DNA of 64,000 nt from positions 1 through 64,000 of the forward strand of contig CAZJQS010000019.1 of assembly GCA_964548175.1 (NCBI GenBank), read 5' to 3'. Numbering within the stretch: position 1 is the first letter of the stretch; each line of letters begins with the position of its first letter. The translations under genes and the position numbers were made by a program. The notes beneath the pieces were generated by a model. It was not told where the DNA came from. It saw only the letters and a program-made list of their open reading frames with translations, and ran no database searches. Of the stretch, positions 42,904 through 51,585 are shown piece by piece. This DNA comes from JANQPA01 sp964548175 (GTDB taxonomy: Bacteria > Bacteroidota > Bacteroidia > Chitinophagales > Saprospiraceae).

Positions 42904-43731
42904 ATGAAGAACTTTCTACTTATTGGTGTGCTTATGGTCTTTGCCATTCAATTGCAGGCTCAGGAGCCTGTCTGTATGCCGGATACCGCCTTTGCCGGTT
43001 TTGACGCTGGTGTTTATCCGCTGCCCGTTTCAGAGGCGTTTCCGGATCAAGGCATTACGGATACGGCCTGTTTGAATGCGGCTTTCAATTTTGTTTTCAC
43101 GGTAGTAACGCCGGACACGATCGCCATTCCTTTCGGTGCTATAGTACTTGAATCACCGCTTGATTCGATCACGATTGCTACTGAAGGCGCCATTGGCGGG
43201 TTGCCGGTGGGAATAGACTATGCCTGTAATCCACCTAACTGTGTATTCACCCCGGAAGTAGGATTAGGCTGTATCGTGTTGAGCGGTACTCCTACGGATG
43301 CTGAAGATGTGGGAGAGAATCCGCTTTCCATAAGCGCTGATGTTTTCCTTCCGGCCCTTTCTATTCCGGTCAACTTCCCCGACCCCGCGCTCTTCCCCGG
43401 TGATTACTCCCTCGTTGTATGGGCGGAAGAAGATCCCCGGTGCTTGTCCACCAATACTTCGGAAGAAATGGTTCAGATCGAAGCTTTCTCCATAAGCCCC
43501 AACCCTACCACAGGCAGAACAGAATTATTTATAGAGAGTCTGGAGAATGGTATTTATCAATTGGAGACCTTTGATCTACTGGGCAAGAGAATCAAAAACG
43601 AGCATATCCGACTTTTTGAGGGAGGTAATCGCATTTCTTTTGATGGGCATCAATTGAGTGAAGGAATGTATATTGTTTCTTTATCTAATGGGCAGGGGAG
43701 ATTGAGCAGGAGGTTAGTGATTAGCAGATAA
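42904..43731 (+). CDS. Secreted protein with T9SS type A sorting domain
   Basis: 275 residues. Signal peptide 1-19 (LLIGVLMVFAIQLQAQ). Residues 20-190 form an unassigned domain with cysteine-bearing segments (CMPDTAFAGFDAG, DTACLNAAFNF, DYACNPPNCVF, GCIVLSGTPTD); the GxPxGxxYxC-type text resembles putative Ig-like secreted Bacteroidota proteins. Residues about 195-275 are the sorting domain (SISPNPTTGRTELFI, ETFDLLGKRI, SEGMYIVSL, RRLVIS). A monogenic unit that ends at a hairpin. Ligand unknown. Confidence 0.88.
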   Translation: MKNFLLIGVLMVFAIQLQAQEPVCMPDTAFAGFDAGVYPLPVSEAFPDQGITDTACLNAAFNFVFTVVTPDTIAIPFGAIVLESPLDSITIATEGAIGGLPVGIDYACNPPNCVFTPEVGLGCIVLSGTPTDAEDVGENPLSISADVFLPALSIPVNFPDPALFPGDYSLVVWAEEDPRCLSTNTSEEMVQIEAFSISPNPTTGRTELFIESLENGIYQLETFDLLGKRIKNEHIRLFEGGNRISFDGHQLSEGMYIVSLSNGQGRLSRRLVISR

Positions 43732-43755
43732 CTGTTAGAACGGCCGATAAAATAT

Positions 43756-43816
43756 TTTTTTGGCGGTCTTTTGGAAGGAAAAATGAAATTTCCCTTTCCA
43801 AAAGACCGCCAAAAAA
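43756..43816. terminator. Long bidirectional terminator
   Basis: Perfect 21-bp arms (TTTTTTGGCGGTCTTTTGGAA and its complement) enclose a smaller GGAAA/TTTCC stem. It separates convergent genes. Just beyond is a 14-bp palindrome CCCGGCTAGCCGGG at 43836-43849. Confidence 0.85.
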
Positions 43817-43883
43817 GCAATTTATTCAGCTGGATCCCGGCTAGCCGGGCGGCAGATCTGCAGGATGCTTTAGAGGCAACCTT

Positions 43884-44537
43884 TTACCTTACATACAACA
43901 ACTCCATCTCTAATCCATCAATTTTTTCCATCTGCTCCGCTTCCTCCAGATGCAGCCCGGCGATTTGCGCTTTAAGCTGGAGCAAGGTATTTTCCACTTC
44001 GCTTTGGCGGATGGCAACTTGTATTTTTCCGCTTGTCCCGAAATCCTGAAGAATCACATTCAGGTCTAATTTTTTTAAAGCATTCATCACATCCGGCATC
44101 AGGCTGTAATCGAAGGTCAGCTGGTAGACGTCTTCGATTAGTCTTTCCACAATTTCGGCATTTTGAAGGGCATAGGCCGCACTTAATTTGTAGGCATTGA
44201 TCAGGCCTGAGGTACCCAGTTTTGTCCCGCCGAAATACCGCACGACTATGATGATAACGTTCGTCAATTCAAAGCTATCGATTTGTCCGAGGATGGGCCT
44301 GCCGGCGGTGCCGCTCGGTTCGCCGTCGTCATTGGCGCGGAAGTTATGCTGTTCGATGCCCAGCCGGTAAGCGTAACAATGATGCCTCGCCTTGAAGTGT
44401 TCCTTTTTGACCTCCTGCAAATGCACTTGCCATTCTTCCTCTGTAAAGACGGGGAAGGCGTAGGCGAAGAATTTACTTCCCTTATCCTTGAAGAATCCAG
44501 TAGAAGGCGCGGTTATGGTTTGGTAAGTATCGTTCAT
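43884..44537 (-). CDS. YigZ/IMPACT family protein
   Basis: 217 residues. N-terminal domain with GSKFFAYAFPV, HHCYAYRLG, DDGEPSGTAGRPIL and VRYFGGTKLGTSGLINAY, all hallmark blocks of the UPF0029/IMPACT fold; the C-terminal ferredoxin-like DUF1949 domain follows (about 140-210). Function in bacteria is undefined, possibly RNA or ribosome related. The start at 44537 is set by the family start MNDTYQTI. Confidence 0.93.
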   Translation of the reverse strand: MNDTYQTITAPSTGFFKDKGSKFFAYAFPVFTEEEWQVHLQEVKKEHFKARHHCYAYRLGIEQHNFRANDDGEPSGTAGRPILGQIDSFELTNVIIIVVRYFGGTKLGTSGLINAYKLSAAYALQNAEIVERLIEDVYQLTFDYSLMPDVMNALKKLDLNVILQDFGTSGKIQVAIRQSEVENTLLQLKAQIAGLHLEEAEQMEKIDGLEMELLYVR

Positions 44538-44633
44538 GGATATCGAAATCTGTTTTTGAGGCAGGATAATACGAAAAAAGAATAGTGAAACAGAGCCAAT
44601 TTGTTGAAAAATTTGGGGTGTAGCAATGCTTAG

Positions 44634-44662
44634 ACCTCAAAGGTCTTAAAGACCTTTGAGGT
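44634..44662. repeat. Palindromic repeat ACCTCAAAGGTC
   Basis: 12-bp arms ACCTCAAAGGTC and GACCTTTGAGGT flank TTAAA. The same palindrome type is scattered in other Bacteroidota. The rest of the gap 44538-44955 holds no gene; it has a direct repeat ATTTGTTGAAAAATTT (at about 44599 and 44839). Confidence 0.65.
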
Positions 44663-44955
44663 TGATTTCCACGAAAAACACCGCTATTGTAGTAAATCAA
44701 CTTACTAACTATCAAGCATTTAAGCCACTAACCATTCAAAAAACACTCCATTATCCTTATCAAAATGCACTCTGGCTGTCTTCAAATTTGTTAACAAACT
44801 ACAATGTAAATGCCGTCAAAAAGCCGGTTTTTTTCTTCATTTGTTGAAAAATTTTAGAAAAAAAACGACCTCATTTTGACAAAAAAAAGAAGCACTTTTA
44901 CTTCTCGTTAACAAAGATTCTGCTTAATAACCCTTTAATTAGGAAGTCGAATCTT

Positions 44956-44963
44956 TATCTTTG
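44956..44963 (+). promoter_or_regulatory. -7 element of the DUF1599 gene
   Basis: TATCTTTG fits TAnnTTTG, 16 bp before the GTG start. Confidence 0.5.
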
Positions 44964-44979
44964 CGAAAAAATAATTTCA

Positions 44980-45546
44980 GTGGGAAAAACGCTACAACAG
45001 TTCGACCAGGCCATCGCCAAATGCAAACTCATCTTTATCCAGAAAACACAGGATTACGGCACTGCCTGGCGCATTCTTAGAACCTATTCCCTGACCGACC
45101 AACTCTACATCAAAGCCAAACGCATCCGAACGATCGAAGAACTCCGCCAACAAAAAGTGGAAGACTCCGTCGAAACAGAGTACATCGGGATCATTAATTA
45201 TGCCATAATGGCCTTGATCCAACTGGACGCCGATGAACAACTCCCCCTGGAAATATCCACTGAAGAAGTCGATCGGCTCTATGATGAGCAAGTCGTGCAA
45301 ACGCGCACCCTGCTTGATCACAAGAACCATGACTACGGCGAGGCCTGGCGGGAGATGCGCATCAGCTCTTATACCGACCTCATATTGATGAAGCTGCTGC
45401 GCGTCAAGCAAATCGAAGATAATCAGGGCCAGACTATCGCTTCTGAAGGCCTGGACGCCAACTACCGGGATATCATAAACTATGCTATTTTTGCCTTGAT
45501 CAAAATAGAAGAAAACCGTTCACAACCTAAATCTGAAAAAGCATGA
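44980..45546 (+). CDS. DUF1599 protein
   Basis: 188 residues starting with GTG. Two homologous halves are visible: IFIQKTQDYGTAWRILRTYSLTDQL and LLDHKNHDYGEAWREMRISSYTDLI, followed by IINYAIMALIQL and IINYAIFALIKI. This duplication is the mark of DUF1599. The DYGxAWR motif recalls MazG-type nucleotide pyrophosphohydrolase helices, but function is not known. It overlaps the DoxX-like gene by 4 bp, a conserved Bacteroidota pair. Confidence 0.9.
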   Translation: MGKTLQQFDQAIAKCKLIFIQKTQDYGTAWRILRTYSLTDQLYIKAKRIRTIEELRQQKVEDSVETEYIGIINYAIMALIQLDADEQLPLEISTEEVDRLYDEQVVQTRTLLDHKNHDYGEAWREMRISSYTDLILMKLLRVKQIEDNQGQTIASEGLDANYRDIINYAIFALIKIEENRSQPKSEKA

Positions 45547-47030
45547 CATTAGGAACCTTAGTGTTGATCGTAGCCATAGCCGCTGTATTATTAACCGTGC
45601 TCATTGGAATCTTTTTTCGTGATGACCTGGACAACTGGATCGTAAGCCTGCTCCAGAACTTTTGCGGCGTTCTGTTCATTTTTTCAGGCTGGGTGAAAGC
45701 TGTCGACCCTCTCGGCACAGCTTACAAAATGGAACAATATTTTGCGGAATTTCAGGGTACTTTTGAGGATACGGTCTTGTCTTTCATCGCCCCTCTCTTT
45801 CCTACCCTATCAGAATATGCCATCGGATTCTCAGTAGGCGTGATCGTTTTTGAAATCATCCTGGGGCTTATGCTGCTGTTAGGGACCTGGCCGCGATTCA
45901 CGAGCTGGGCGTTTTTCCTCTTGGTGGCCTTTTTTACTTTCCTAACAGGGTTCACCTACCTAACCGGTTATGTGCCGGAAGGCGTTAACTTCTTCCAGTT
46001 CGGCCAGTGGGGGCCTTATGTAGAAACCAATATGAAAGTGACCGATTGTGGCTGCTTCGGGGATTTTATTAAGCTAAAACCCCAAACTTCCTTCCTGAAA
46101 GACGTTTTCCTGCTCATCCCGGCATTCGTCTTCCTGTTTTTCTACAAATCCATGCACCAGATCCTGAGCCCGAGCGTGCGCGGAGGAATCATAGCCATTG
46201 CCATAGCAGGTCTCATCATCTATTGCTTGAGTAACTACAAATGGGACCTTCCTCATACCGATTTCCGCCCTTTTAAAGTAGGCACTGACCTTGCGGAAGA
46301 AAAAGCCGAACAGGATGAGGCCATTAGCAACATTACTGTTACAGCCTACAGGATCACCAATAAAGAAACCGGAAAGGTGATCGAAATTCCTTTTGACCAA
46401 TATCTGAAAGAATATAAAAATTACGCAGATAAAGAAGTCTGGCAAAGCGAACAGATCAAATCCGAACCGGAAATACCCATCAATAAGATCAGCGAATTCG
46501 ACGTTTCGGACGTGGAGGGCTATAGCGTGACGGAAGACCTGCTCTCTGATTCAGGCTATAGTTTCATGATCGTTGCTCATAAGCTTAAAGGCGAGGTTGA
46601 AAGCATGGAAGCTGTTGTCAAAGACACCATTTTCACTCTTGATACGCTATACAGGGAGGATACTACCATCATTGAAAGAAATATCGCGGAAGTACAGGAA
46701 AACAGAGTCACTGTAGATCAGTATGACTGGGACGAAGATTATTCCAGACTGTGGCGTGAAAAGGTCAATACCGTAGCAGCCGATGCGATCAAGGAGGATG
46801 TTAGGGTCTATGCCATTACAGGTCCTTCCACAACAGACAAACTCAATGACTTCAGACAGGCAGCTCAAATCGACTATCCTATCTATACCGCTGATGACAT
46901 TTTGTTAAAAACCATCATCCGTTCCAATCCCGGAGTGGTCTTGCTGCACAATGGAAAAATACTCGAGAAATGGCACATCAAGAAGTTTCCAAAAGAATTC
47001 AAACAGATAAAAGAAAAATATATGCAATAA
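45543..47030 (+). CDS. DoxX/MauE-like membrane protein with C-terminal thioredoxin-like domain
   Basis: 495 residues. Membrane helices 1-20, 35-55, 85-145 and 185-235 form the DoxX-like part, with the conserved IFIFSGWVKAVDPLGTAYKM segment (FSGWVKAVDPLG) and TDCGCFGDF, a CxC pair near the membrane. After a linker (about 240-390) the C-terminal part contains KVNTVAADAIKEDVRVYAI and ADDILLKTIIRSNPGVVLLHNG, like a thioredoxin-fold domain without the CxxC. The family (BT_3928 type) is thought to be redox-related, but has no proven role. It follows DUF1599 with overlapping codons. Confidence 0.85.
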   Translation: MTLGTLVLIVAIAAVLLTVLIGIFFRDDLDNWIVSLLQNFCGVLFIFSGWVKAVDPLGTAYKMEQYFAEFQGTFEDTVLSFIAPLFPTLSEYAIGFSVGVIVFEIILGLMLLLGTWPRFTSWAFFLLVAFFTFLTGFTYLTGYVPEGVNFFQFGQWGPYVETNMKVTDCGCFGDFIKLKPQTSFLKDVFLLIPAFVFLFFYKSMHQILSPSVRGGIIAIAIAGLIIYCLSNYKWDLPHTDFRPFKVGTDLAEEKAEQDEAISNITVTAYRITNKETGKVIEIPFDQYLKEYKNYADKEVWQSEQIKSEPEIPINKISEFDVSDVEGYSVTEDLLSDSGYSFMIVAHKLKGEVESMEAVVKDTIFTLDTLYREDTTIIERNIAEVQENRVTVDQYDWDEDYSRLWREKVNTVAADAIKEDVRVYAITGPSTTDKLNDFRQAAQIDYPIYTADDILLKTIIRSNPGVVLLHNGKILEKWHIKKFPKEFKQIKEKYMQ

Positions 47031-47239
47031 TCTCTAATGCTGACTTAATCTTTTGATTTCAGTATTTTAACATAAGGTTGTCGGTTATTGGTCAACAGAC
47101 TGATAACTGATAACCAATGTTCACTTCCCCATTAAACACGCATTTTTTAAAATTAAAAGCCTGAGTTTTCAGGTTTTTATAAAAATTGCCTTTTCTTTGC
47201 AAACGAGTCCCGTATCCCGTAAAGAGTTTTTTGAAAATT

Positions 47240-48175
47240 ATGCTTAGCAGAAGGAATATCCGCATTAAAGTCATGCAGATCCTCTACGCCGCAGGTAGAG
47301 ACCAAAAATTAGAATTACCAGGTGCTCTGGAAAGCTACCGAATTAGCGTACGGAAATCCTTTGAACTATACTTGTTCAACCTTTATTCCTTCGCTCAGGT
47401 AGCCGGTTACGCCTTACGGGATCTGGCCATAAAAGAAGCTAAGCTCTTGCCTACCAAAGAAGATCAAAACTTCACTGCTAAATTAGCCACCAATGACCCT
47501 ATACGTTCCGTTCTGAAAAATGAAGGATTCCTGCGTCTGACCAAAAAACATGGCTTCGAGAACCTGATAGACGAAGACACCCTTCGCCTTGTGTATACTG
47601 ATTTTGCTAAAACAGAAGACTACAAAGCTTATCTTGAGCAAAAAGACAACTCACAGGAAGATCATAAAAAGATCCTATTGACGCTTTACAGGCATTGCGT
47701 CAGCAATGAGGCTTTTGAAGAAAAAATGGAGGATTTCGACGCCCAGTGGATGGTAGACAAATCCCTCATTGTCGGTTCATTGAAAAAAACGATCAAGGCC
47801 CTTCCTGCCAGCCCTTTTTTCTACGAAAGCTACAAACCCACCAAAGAAACGACCGTCGAATTTGGAGAAGTATTGCTCCAAAAAGTGTTCCAAACCGATA
47901 CTGACCTGCTGGCCATCATCGAGCCAAGCCTGAAAAACTGGGATGCCGAACGCGTTGCCATCATTGATATGATCTTGTTGAAAATGGCGCTTTGCGAACT
48001 AATGTACTTCCCGACCATCCCTTCCAAAGTCACCTTGAATGAATTCGTGGAAATATCAAAAGTGTACAGCACCGATAAAAGCAAAGACTTTATTAACGGA
48101 ATTCTTGACCGGCTGATGAAAAAACTGGAAAAGGAAGGAAAAATCAATAAAGAAGGCAGAGGATTAATAGACTAA
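47240..48175 (+). CDS. nusB: Transcription antitermination factor NusB
   Basis: 311 residues from ATG 47240. MLSRRNIRIKVMQILYA is the typical NusB start, and the C-terminal half shows the NusB fold (AIIDMILLKMALCELMYFP, VTLNEFVEISKVYSTDKSKDFING). The middle is enlarged compared with the 140-residue enterobacterial protein, as is usual in Bacteroidota. NusB binds NusE and boxA RNA in antitermination of rRNA operons. The frame is open upstream of 47240 but adds no conserved residues. Intergenic DNA 47031-47239 holds only AT-rich sequence. Confidence 0.93.
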   Translation: MLSRRNIRIKVMQILYAAGRDQKLELPGALESYRISVRKSFELYLFNLYSFAQVAGYALRDLAIKEAKLLPTKEDQNFTAKLATNDPIRSVLKNEGFLRLTKKHGFENLIDEDTLRLVYTDFAKTEDYKAYLEQKDNSQEDHKKILLTLYRHCVSNEAFEEKMEDFDAQWMVDKSLIVGSLKKTIKALPASPFFYESYKPTKETTVEFGEVLLQKVFQTDTDLLAIIEPSLKNWDAERVAIIDMILLKMALCELMYFPTIPSKVTLNEFVEISKVYSTDKSKDFINGILDRLMKKLEKEGKINKEGRGLID

Positions 48176-48223
48176 ATCATCTCGTATTCACTTAACTTGC
48201 CTAAAATTCCTATATTAGGTAAT

Positions 48224-48371
48224 TCAAGTTGCGAAACAACTTGAGTAGAAGGTAGCAGGTATCAGGTAGAAAGAAATACAACAAAAAAGGTATCTATTTG
48301 TCCATTTCAGGCAGAAATCTTTCTACTTTCTACCATTTACCATCTACACCTAAGTTGCGATGCAACTTAGG
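48224..48371. repeat. Paired palindromes with GTTGCGA core
   Basis: TCAAGTTG-CGAAA-CAACTTGA (48224-48244) and CCTAAGTTGC-GAT-GCAACTTAGG (48349-48371) share AAGTTGCGAnnCAACTT. Between them are imperfect inverted copies of a TAGAAGGTAGCAGGT / TACCATTTACCATCTA type. The whole 285-bp gap 48176-48460 is filled by this element and no gene is seen. Confidence 0.65.
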
Positions 48372-48460
48372 TTAGGTAAGTTTCCCCTTAACCCGATCAT
48401 TCATTTCACTATATTGAAAAAAGAATGAACATTTTCATTGAACCTCAAATAAATTAAATT

Positions 48461-49897
48461 ATGAGAAACATTCTACTCGTTCTTTGCGTCGCCCTGGGGT
48501 TGTCTCTTCCAAATGCCCAGGCGCAATATAACCTGGCAAAAGATGGACTGAATTTCGGAGGCGCCGCCATTAATTTTCAGTACCCCATTACCAGCAACAT
48601 CGATCGCGATGATTTTACCGCAGCTTTCGAAATAGGATATTCAAGAAACCTTGGCAATAATTTCAATCTGATGTTCCCGCTGAAGATCGGAAAAGCCAAA
48701 CTTCCCACTGATGAAATGGGCAATTTTGATGAGATTGGTTTCAGTAGCCTGGACGCTTTACTGCAATTTCAGCTGTTCAAGGAAAAAAACTTCATCGTTC
48801 CTTTTTTATTCGCCGGGGGAGGTACCACCTGGCAGGAATTCGATGAGTTCACTTTTCAGGCCCCTGTAGGGGTAGGCTTTGATTTCCGGCTGGGCCGTCA
48901 TTTCTACCTTAATACCAAAGTAGAGTACCGCTTCGGCTTTGAGGACTTAAGGGACAATGTCCAGGCCGGCGCCGGCTTAAAGTTCCTTTTCGGTCCCGGC
49001 CCGGAAGAGCTGCCGGAGCTGCCTCCTGTAACGGATACCGACGGCGACGGCATCGCCGATATCTATGATGCATGCCCGGATGTTGCAGGGCTTTCGCGCT
49101 TTAGCGGCTGCCCGGATACCGACGGGGATAATATCGCGGACAAGGACGACGACTGCCCCGAAGTGGCTGGACTTCTGGAGTTTCGGGGATGCCCAGATAC
49201 CGACGGCGATGGTGTAGCCGACAAGGACGATGAGTGCCCCGAGGAAGCCGGCCTGCCATCTCTGAATGGCTGCCCTGTTCGGGACGCCGACAATGACGGA
49301 ACTCCGGACGACCGGGATGAGTGTCCAAATGAAGCCGGTCCGGCTTCTCTTAACGGCTGTCCGGACGATGATAATGACGGCATCGCCAACAAGGACGACC
49401 AATGTCCGAATACTCCCGGAAGCAGGGCCACCAACGGCTGTCCCGATACCGATGGCGACGGAATACCCGACAATCAGGATCGCTGCCCGGAAAGGGCCGG
49501 CCCACTTACCAATAACGGCTGCCCGGTCATCGAAGAGAAAGATAAAGAAATACTGGAATTTGCCACCCGGGCAGTAGAGTTCCGCACCGGAAGTTCCAGC
49601 CTTCGCTCTACTTCCTTCCCCGTATTGGATCAGGTGCTGGAGATCCTGCGCCGATATCCGGATTACGACCTATCCATCGAAGGCCATACGGATAGTTCCG
49701 GAGGCGCCGACCTTAATCAGCGGCTTTCAGAGCAAAGAGCCAAAGCTTGTTATGATTACCTGGTCTCCAAAGGCATTAGCCCTGACCGGATGGCTTATGT
49801 CGGTTATGGGGAAGAAAAACCGATCGCCAGTAATGCCACCCCTGGTGGCAGAGAGCGCAACCGGAGAGTTGAATTCAACATTTTCCTGAAGGAATAA
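48461..49897 (+). CDS. OmpA-family protein with six thrombospondin type 3 repeats
   Basis: 478 residues. Signal peptide 1-21 (LLVLCVALGLSLPNAQA). Residues 22-180 form an outer-membrane barrel-like domain. Residues about 190-345 hold six thrombospondin type 3 (Ca2+) repeats with DTDGDGIAD, DTDGDNIAD, DTDGDGVAD, DADNDGTPD, DDDNDGIAN and DTDGDGIPD cores and paired cysteines (NGCP). The end is an OmpA peptidoglycan-binding domain with IEGHTDSSGGADLNQRLSEQRA and NRRVEF. It links outer membrane to cell wall with a calcium-dependent spacer. Gene ends at a terminator hairpin. Confidence 0.96.
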   Translation: MRNILLVLCVALGLSLPNAQAQYNLAKDGLNFGGAAINFQYPITSNIDRDDFTAAFEIGYSRNLGNNFNLMFPLKIGKAKLPTDEMGNFDEIGFSSLDALLQFQLFKEKNFIVPFLFAGGGTTWQEFDEFTFQAPVGVGFDFRLGRHFYLNTKVEYRFGFEDLRDNVQAGAGLKFLFGPGPEELPELPPVTDTDGDGIADIYDACPDVAGLSRFSGCPDTDGDNIADKDDDCPEVAGLLEFRGCPDTDGDGVADKDDECPEEAGLPSLNGCPVRDADNDGTPDDRDECPNEAGPASLNGCPDDDNDGIANKDDQCPNTPGSRATNGCPDTDGDGIPDNQDRCPERAGPLTNNGCPVIEEKDKEILEFATRAVEFRTGSSSLRSTSFPVLDQVLEILRRYPDYDLSIEGHTDSSGGADLNQRLSEQRAKACYDYLVSKGISPDRMAYVGYGEEKPIASNATPGGRERNRRVEFNIFLKE

Positions 49898-49911
49898 TCG
49901 CTATATTCGGG

Positions 49912-49966
49912 AAGTGGGCATCGGAAAAGGCGGCACTAACCGGCATTCCGCCTTCGATGCCCACTT
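49912..49966 (+). terminator. Terminator hairpin after the OmpA-family gene
   Basis: AAGTGGGCATCG and CGATGCCCACTT flank an inner GGCGG/CCGCC stem. The trailing T-run is weak. Confidence 0.65.
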
Positions 49967-50031
49967 ATTGCTAAAAATTAATTTTTTCAGCCTTTACCAT
50001 TCAAAAATGCCAATTTATTCAATGTCGGCTA

Positions 50032-50039
50032 TATATTTG
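50032..50039 (+). promoter_or_regulatory. -7 element of guaA, near-leaderless
   Basis: TATATTTG ends 4 bp before ATG 50044, so transcription should start at or beside the start codon. Confidence 0.55.
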
Positions 50040-50043
50040 CGGC

Positions 50044-51585
50044 ATGGAAGATAAAATACTGATATTAGACTTTGGCTCACAGTATACGCAGCTCATCGCA
50101 AGAAGAATACGCGAATTAAATGTATACAGTGAAATCGTACCTTTTAATAAAATCCCCGCACTCGACGATTCATACAAAGGGATCATCCTTTCCGGCAGTC
50201 CTTTCTCTGTTACCGATGCCAATGCACTGAAGATTGACCTGGAACCTTTGCTCGGGCGTCGACCGGTTCTGGGTGTTTGCTACGGAGCGCAGCTGATTGC
50301 CCAGCAAATGGGAGGCAGCGTGGAACCTTCCAACAAAAGAGAATATGGCAAAGCCAGGTTGACTCAGATCAACCAGGACGACACCTTACTACACAACATT
50401 CCGGAAAAAAGCCAGGTGTGGATGTCCCATGGCGACACCATCAATCAAGTCCCGGATCAATTTGAGGTCATCGCCAGCACAGAAAGCATTGAGGTAGCAG
50501 CCTTCCGTTCAAAAAACGGGATTTTTCAGCAGCCTGTTTTTTGCCTGCAATTTCATCCGGAAGTCACCCACAGTCTCGATGGAAAAAAATTACTCCAAAA
50601 CTTTGTTTATAACATCGCCGGATGTAGGGGTACCTGGACGCCGGCTTCTTTTGCAGAACATACCATAGAGGAATTACGCCGGACTATAGGCGAGGAAAGG
50701 GTGCTGATGGGCCTTTCCGGCGGCGTGGATTCAACTGTGGCTGCTGAATTGCTCCATAGGGCCATTGGCGACCGGCTGATCTGTTTTTTCGTGGATAACG
50801 GCCTGCTGCGGAAAAATGAATTTGAAGAGGTACTGGATTCATATAAAAGCATGGGGCTTAATGTGGTGGGCATTGACGCCAAGAATCAGTTCTATGAAGC
50901 CCTCTCAGGCATCTCTAATCCCGAAGAAAAGCGCAAGGCCATTGGCCGGGTCTTCATCGAAGTTTTTGAACATGAGGCCCATAAGCTCACCAATATCGAT
51001 TGGCTGGGGCAAGGAACAATCTACCCTGACGTCATCGAATCGGTTTCTGTACATGGTCCTTCCGTCACGATCAAGTCTCATCACAATGTAGGCGGACTGC
51101 CCGAAATGCTCAAGCTTAAAATAATTGAGCCCCTAAGGATGTTATTTAAGGACGAGGTGCGTCGCGTCGGAAATGAATTAGACATTCCCAGGAACATCGT
51201 TGGTCGTCATCCCTTTCCCGGACCTGGACTGGGCATCAGAATACTCGGCGATATCACCTCTGAAAAGGTGAAGTTGCTGCAAGAGGCGGATGCTATTTTT
51301 ATAAATAACTTAAAAAAGCATAACTTGTACGATAAGGTTTGGCAGGCAGGGGTCATTTTATTACCGATCCAATCAGTTGGTGTAATGGGAGATGAACGCA
51401 CCTATGAGCAAGCCGTAGCCCTGCGTGCCGTTAATTCAACGGATGGAATGACAGCGGAATGGAGCCATTTGCCTTATGAGTTTCTGGCCACCGTGTCCAG
51501 CGAAATAATAAACAATGTTAAAGGAATAAACCGTGTAGTCTATGATATCAGCACCAAACCACCGTCAACTATCGAGTGGGAGTAA
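50044..51585 (+). CDS. guaA: GMP synthase (glutamine-hydrolysing)
   Basis: 513 residues. N-terminal glutaminase: FGSQYTQLIARRIRELNVY, GVCYGAQLIAQQMGG with the nucleophile Cys, and CLQFHPEVTHS with the His-Glu dyad. The ATP pyrophosphatase follows with GLSGGVDSTVAAELLHRA and the dimerisation domain ends in INRVVYDISTKPPSTIEWE. It turns XMP into GMP with glutamine. The -7 promoter box almost touches the start codon. The next gene begins within its last 44 bp. Confidence 0.98.
   Translation: MEDKILILDFGSQYTQLIARRIRELNVYSEIVPFNKIPALDDSYKGIILSGSPFSVTDANALKIDLEPLLGRRPVLGVCYGAQLIAQQMGGSVEPSNKREYGKARLTQINQDDTLLHNIPEKSQVWMSHGDTINQVPDQFEVIASTESIEVAAFRSKNGIFQQPVFCLQFHPEVTHSLDGKKLLQNFVYNIAGCRGTWTPASFAEHTIEELRRTIGEERVLMGLSGGVDSTVAAELLHRAIGDRLICFFVDNGLLRKNEFEEVLDSYKSMGLNVVGIDAKNQFYEALSGISNPEEKRKAIGRVFIEVFEHEAHKLTNIDWLGQGTIYPDVIESVSVHGPSVTIKSHHNVGGLPEMLKLKIIEPLRMLFKDEVRRVGNELDIPRNIVGRHPFPGPGLGIRILGDITSEKVKLLQEADAIFINNLKKHNLYDKVWQAGVILLPIQSVGVMGDERTYEQAVALRAVNSTDGMTAEWSHLPYEFLATVSSEIINNVKGINRVVYDISTKPPSTIEWE

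Noticed and set aside
48977..49473. Minus-strand frames over the calcium repeats
   Set aside because: They are shadows of the DxDxDG repeats of the OmpA-family gene.
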